A DNA stretch of 64,000 nucleotides, taken from positions 496,001 to 560,000 of the forward strand of contig CAWIMC010000018.1 of assembly GCA_963837005.1 (NCBI GenBank), read 5' to 3'. Both the position numbers and the translations under genes were made by a program. Under the pieces are notes generated by a model that was given only the letters and a program-made list of their open reading frames with translations, did no database searches and was not told the origin of the DNA. This DNA is from CALDTK01 sp963837005 (GTDB lineage: Bacteria; Bacteroidota; Bacteroidia; Chitinophagales; Saprospiraceae). Below are positions 62,305-64,000 of the stretch, in pieces. The stretch's first letter is position 1. Each line of letters begins with the position of its first letter.

Positions 62305-64000
62305 TTAAGGTAAGGGAGGCGCAAATTCTGAACCATGATTCGCGAGGGAGAACCCACCTACCGCGCCAAGCTTACTCAACTGCTCCACATTCACCACCGC
62401 CGCCGGCCGAAAGTCCGCACTCACCATATACTTTCGCAAACTTCGGAGCAACTGCCGGGCCTCCGGTCGCGCGTCCATCCCCGCTACGAGATCCACGCCG
62501 CTGATCAGCACCCGCCCACGACCTACACGCGCCTCGAACAGCAGCGCCAGGTTGCGCCCCGTCACCCAGTCGTCGATGATGCGCACGATGGGGCGGGCGT
62601 CGGTGCTGAGCGCCCCGAGGTCGATCGCGTCCGCGTGGCTCATCGCATCCCACCACTGCCAGTCCGCGTGGTACTCAGTCGGGAAAGCCGCCAGCGCCGG
62701 GTGCCGCGGGTCGCAGAGGATGCCGAGCGTGTGCGGCTTCTGCCCGCCGGTCCAGACGGTGTTCCAGAAGATGCTCGAGAAGCCGACGCCCACATCGCCG
62801 CCGTAGGCCGCTGCTACCTTGCCTTTGCCCAGGCTGTACAGTACCGTGGCACCGCTGTTTAGCTTCCGCAAAACCTCAGGGTTAAGGGTATCCGTTAAGA
62901 TCACGGAATCGCTTGCATCTGGGTCTGCCTCTGGGTAAACCCACAGGTCCCACTGGTTTTCAAACGTGTCTATGGTTAGGGATAAGTTCAAACGCCTTGC
63001 GCGTCCAGTTCGCGGAAACGAGTACAAAATTTCACCGAGCTCAAAGCCGTTGCCGAGTGGAATATTAACTCGGGGAAGCTCCCCTTCGGCCACCACCCGA
63101 TGCGCCTCATCGCGAAGGCTCCACTTAGGGACAACTCCCTGCAGCGGGTTTGCACCAAAGTGCGCAACCTCGGTAGGTACGCGCAAAGTATCTCCCTCCG
63201 TAAATACCCGGCGATCTAGACGCACCAGCGGCACGGTGCGATTACAAAACCTACGGTACTCCTCCTCGGAGACGTAACCTTTGTTTTGCCAAAAGGCATT
63301 CAATACCCCCACCGGCGCCGTCCCCTGCCCCGGGAAATCATGCAGGTCGAGCAACTGAAAACCCGCCTGGTTGGGTGTCCGGAGCGCCGCCTCGATGTCG
63401 GCCTTGTAGCACAGCACCTGGAGTTTCCCGGAGGCGAGCACGAAGCTGTCGGCCAGGTGCGCCAGGCCCTGTCGCGCGAGTACCTCGTGGTACACCTCAT
63501 GGTTCTTCGCGCGCAGCACTCCGGTATACTTGCTCGTGTCCGCGAGCGCAGGGTAGGCACACCACTGCCCGATCTCGTGCGCGATGACCGGAAGCGTGTC
63601 CGCGGGCATCTTGGCGGCGAAGTCGTAGTCGGTTGACGGCGGCCGGGCGTTGATGACGCTGTTGAGCTCCTCGCCCCAGCCCTGGATCCGCGGCGCCTGG
63701 AGGTTGTGGACGTCCTCGGCGGCGAGCGCGGGCCAGCCGGCAGCCCCCGTGTAGAGCCGGCGCCTGTCACGCTGCCGGAAGTACTGCACGTAGTCCGTGA
63801 GGTAGGATTCGTCGACGTCTCCGCCGGGCTCATTGCCGCTGGCCATCAGGATGAAGGACGGATGGTTGCCGTAGGCGTCGAGGATGCGTTCGGTCTCGGC
63901 GGCGACGTAGGCGTCCACGGGCTTGCCGTCCCCGAGGGTCGTGGTGAGGTTCGGCCAGGACGCCGCCTCGACCTGGAGGTAGACGCCGAGTTCGTCCGCC
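62305..64000 (-). CDS. GH2-family glycosidase-like protein (partial)
   Basis: Open from the window edge to TAA at 62305; N-terminal part missing. ELGVYLQVEAASWPN, then HPSFILMASGNEPGG (acid/base Glu of GH2-type TIM barrels) and LPVIAHEIGQWCAYPAL (likely nucleophile Glu) identify a GH2-like barrel, followed by beta domains (LRVPTEVAHFGANPLQGVVPKWSLRD) and a C-terminal region with GKGKVAAAYGGDVGVGFSSIFWNTVW. Probably exported and active on plant or algal polysaccharide side chains together with GH88 and ChbG. Only its last ~85 bases remain in copy A. Confidence 0.85.
   Translation of the reverse strand, partial: ADELGVYLQVEAASWPNLTTTLGDGKPVDAYVAAETERILDAYGNHPSFILMASGNEPGGDVDESYLTDYVQYFRQRDRRRLYTGAAGWPALAAEDVHNLQAPRIQGWGEELNSVINARPPSTDYDFAAKMPADTLPVIAHEIGQWCAYPALADTSKYTGVLRAKNHEVYHEVLARQGLAHLADSFVLASGKLQVLCYKADIEAALRTPNQAGFQLLDLHDFPGQGTAPVGVLNAFWQNKGYVSEEEYRRFCNRTVPLVRLDRRVFTEGDTLRVPTEVAHFGANPLQGVVPKWSLRDEAHRVVAEGELPRVNIPLGNGFELGEILYSFPRTGRARRLNLSLTIDTFENQWDLWVYPEADPDASDSVILTDTLNPEVLRKLNSGATVLYSLGKGKVAAAYGGDVGVGFSSIFWNTVWTGGQKPHTLGILCDPRHPALAAFPTEYHADWQWWDAMSHADAIDLGALSTDARPIVRIIDDWVTGRNLALLFEARVGRGRVLISGVDLVAGMDARPEARQLLRSLRKYMVSADFRPAAVVNVEQLSKLGAVGGFSLANHGSEFAPPLP

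Larger units (their letters stand above)
54789..62392. repeat. Segmental duplication, copy B
   Basis: Matches 36214-46950 in order and orientation. Copy B keeps yitT, DUF6428, the GH88 start and the glycosidase, but has an internal deletion in GNAT, a deletion of about 4.4 kb joining DUF3592 to SDR, and a Gfo/Idh/MocA gene between the antitoxin and DUF3592. Confidence 0.9.

Overview
The window comes from a high-GC member of the Bacteroidota, perhaps a Lewinella-like member of the Saprospiraceae (the family placement is inference). The evidence is a SusC/SusD pair, TonB-dependent receptors with N-terminal carboxypeptidase-regulatory-like domains, many lipoproteins, and Bacteroidota-type -7 promoter boxes (TAnnTTTG, here often TACCTTTG) lying very close to start codons. 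I saw no rRNA, tRNA, CRISPR array or prophage.

Layout. 1-8.1 kb: p-aminobenzoate genes (pabC, pabA, broken pabB), a secreted protein and a SusD/SusC pair with a heavily frameshifted susC. 8.8-12.6 kb: outer-membrane barrel, hisIE, kynureninase, methyltransferase. 12.8-22.7 kb: a surface-glycan cluster of two family 2 glycosyltransferases and four large polytopic membrane proteins. 22.8-30 kb: a tripartite efflux system (TolC, RND pump, adaptor) interrupted by an element that carries a four-helix-bundle gene. 30-36 kb: NYN/OST-HTH protein, GCS2-CBS ligase-like protein, DJ-1/PfpI lipoprotein. 36.2-47 kb and 54.8-62.4 kb: two diverged copies, in the same orientation, of one segment (META lipoprotein, arsR, DUF6428, GNAT, PIN toxin/antitoxin, DUF3592, SDR, GH88, ChbG deacetylase). 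Each copy has lost different parts. Between them lie an ATPase cassette, a CTP-dependent riboflavin-kinase-like gene, a mannitol-dehydrogenase-family gene with a permease, trkH and yitT. The window ends inside a GH2-type glycosidase.

Most striking signal: a 16-base near-palindrome, GGTTTTGGCGAAAGCC (reverse complement GGCTTTCGCCAAAACC), occurs 13 times exactly in 64 kb, with about ten further near-matches. It lies mostly inside genes, always in the same reading frame (V-L-A-K-A or A-F-A-K-T), and also as an inverted pair in one divergent promoter region. It behaves like a genome-wide dispersed signal such as a DNA uptake sequence, a HIP1-like repeat or a chromosome-organising site. I know of no such motif described for this phylum.

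A second signal is a family of intergenic repeats that exactly fill the gaps between neighbouring co-directional genes. One of these encloses the four-helix-bundle gene between 29-bp terminal inverted repeats. Many single-base frameshifts are present (pabB, susC, hisIE, one membrane protein, one DUF6428 copy, one GH88 copy, one ChbG copy), so part of the gene breakage may be draft-sequence error.
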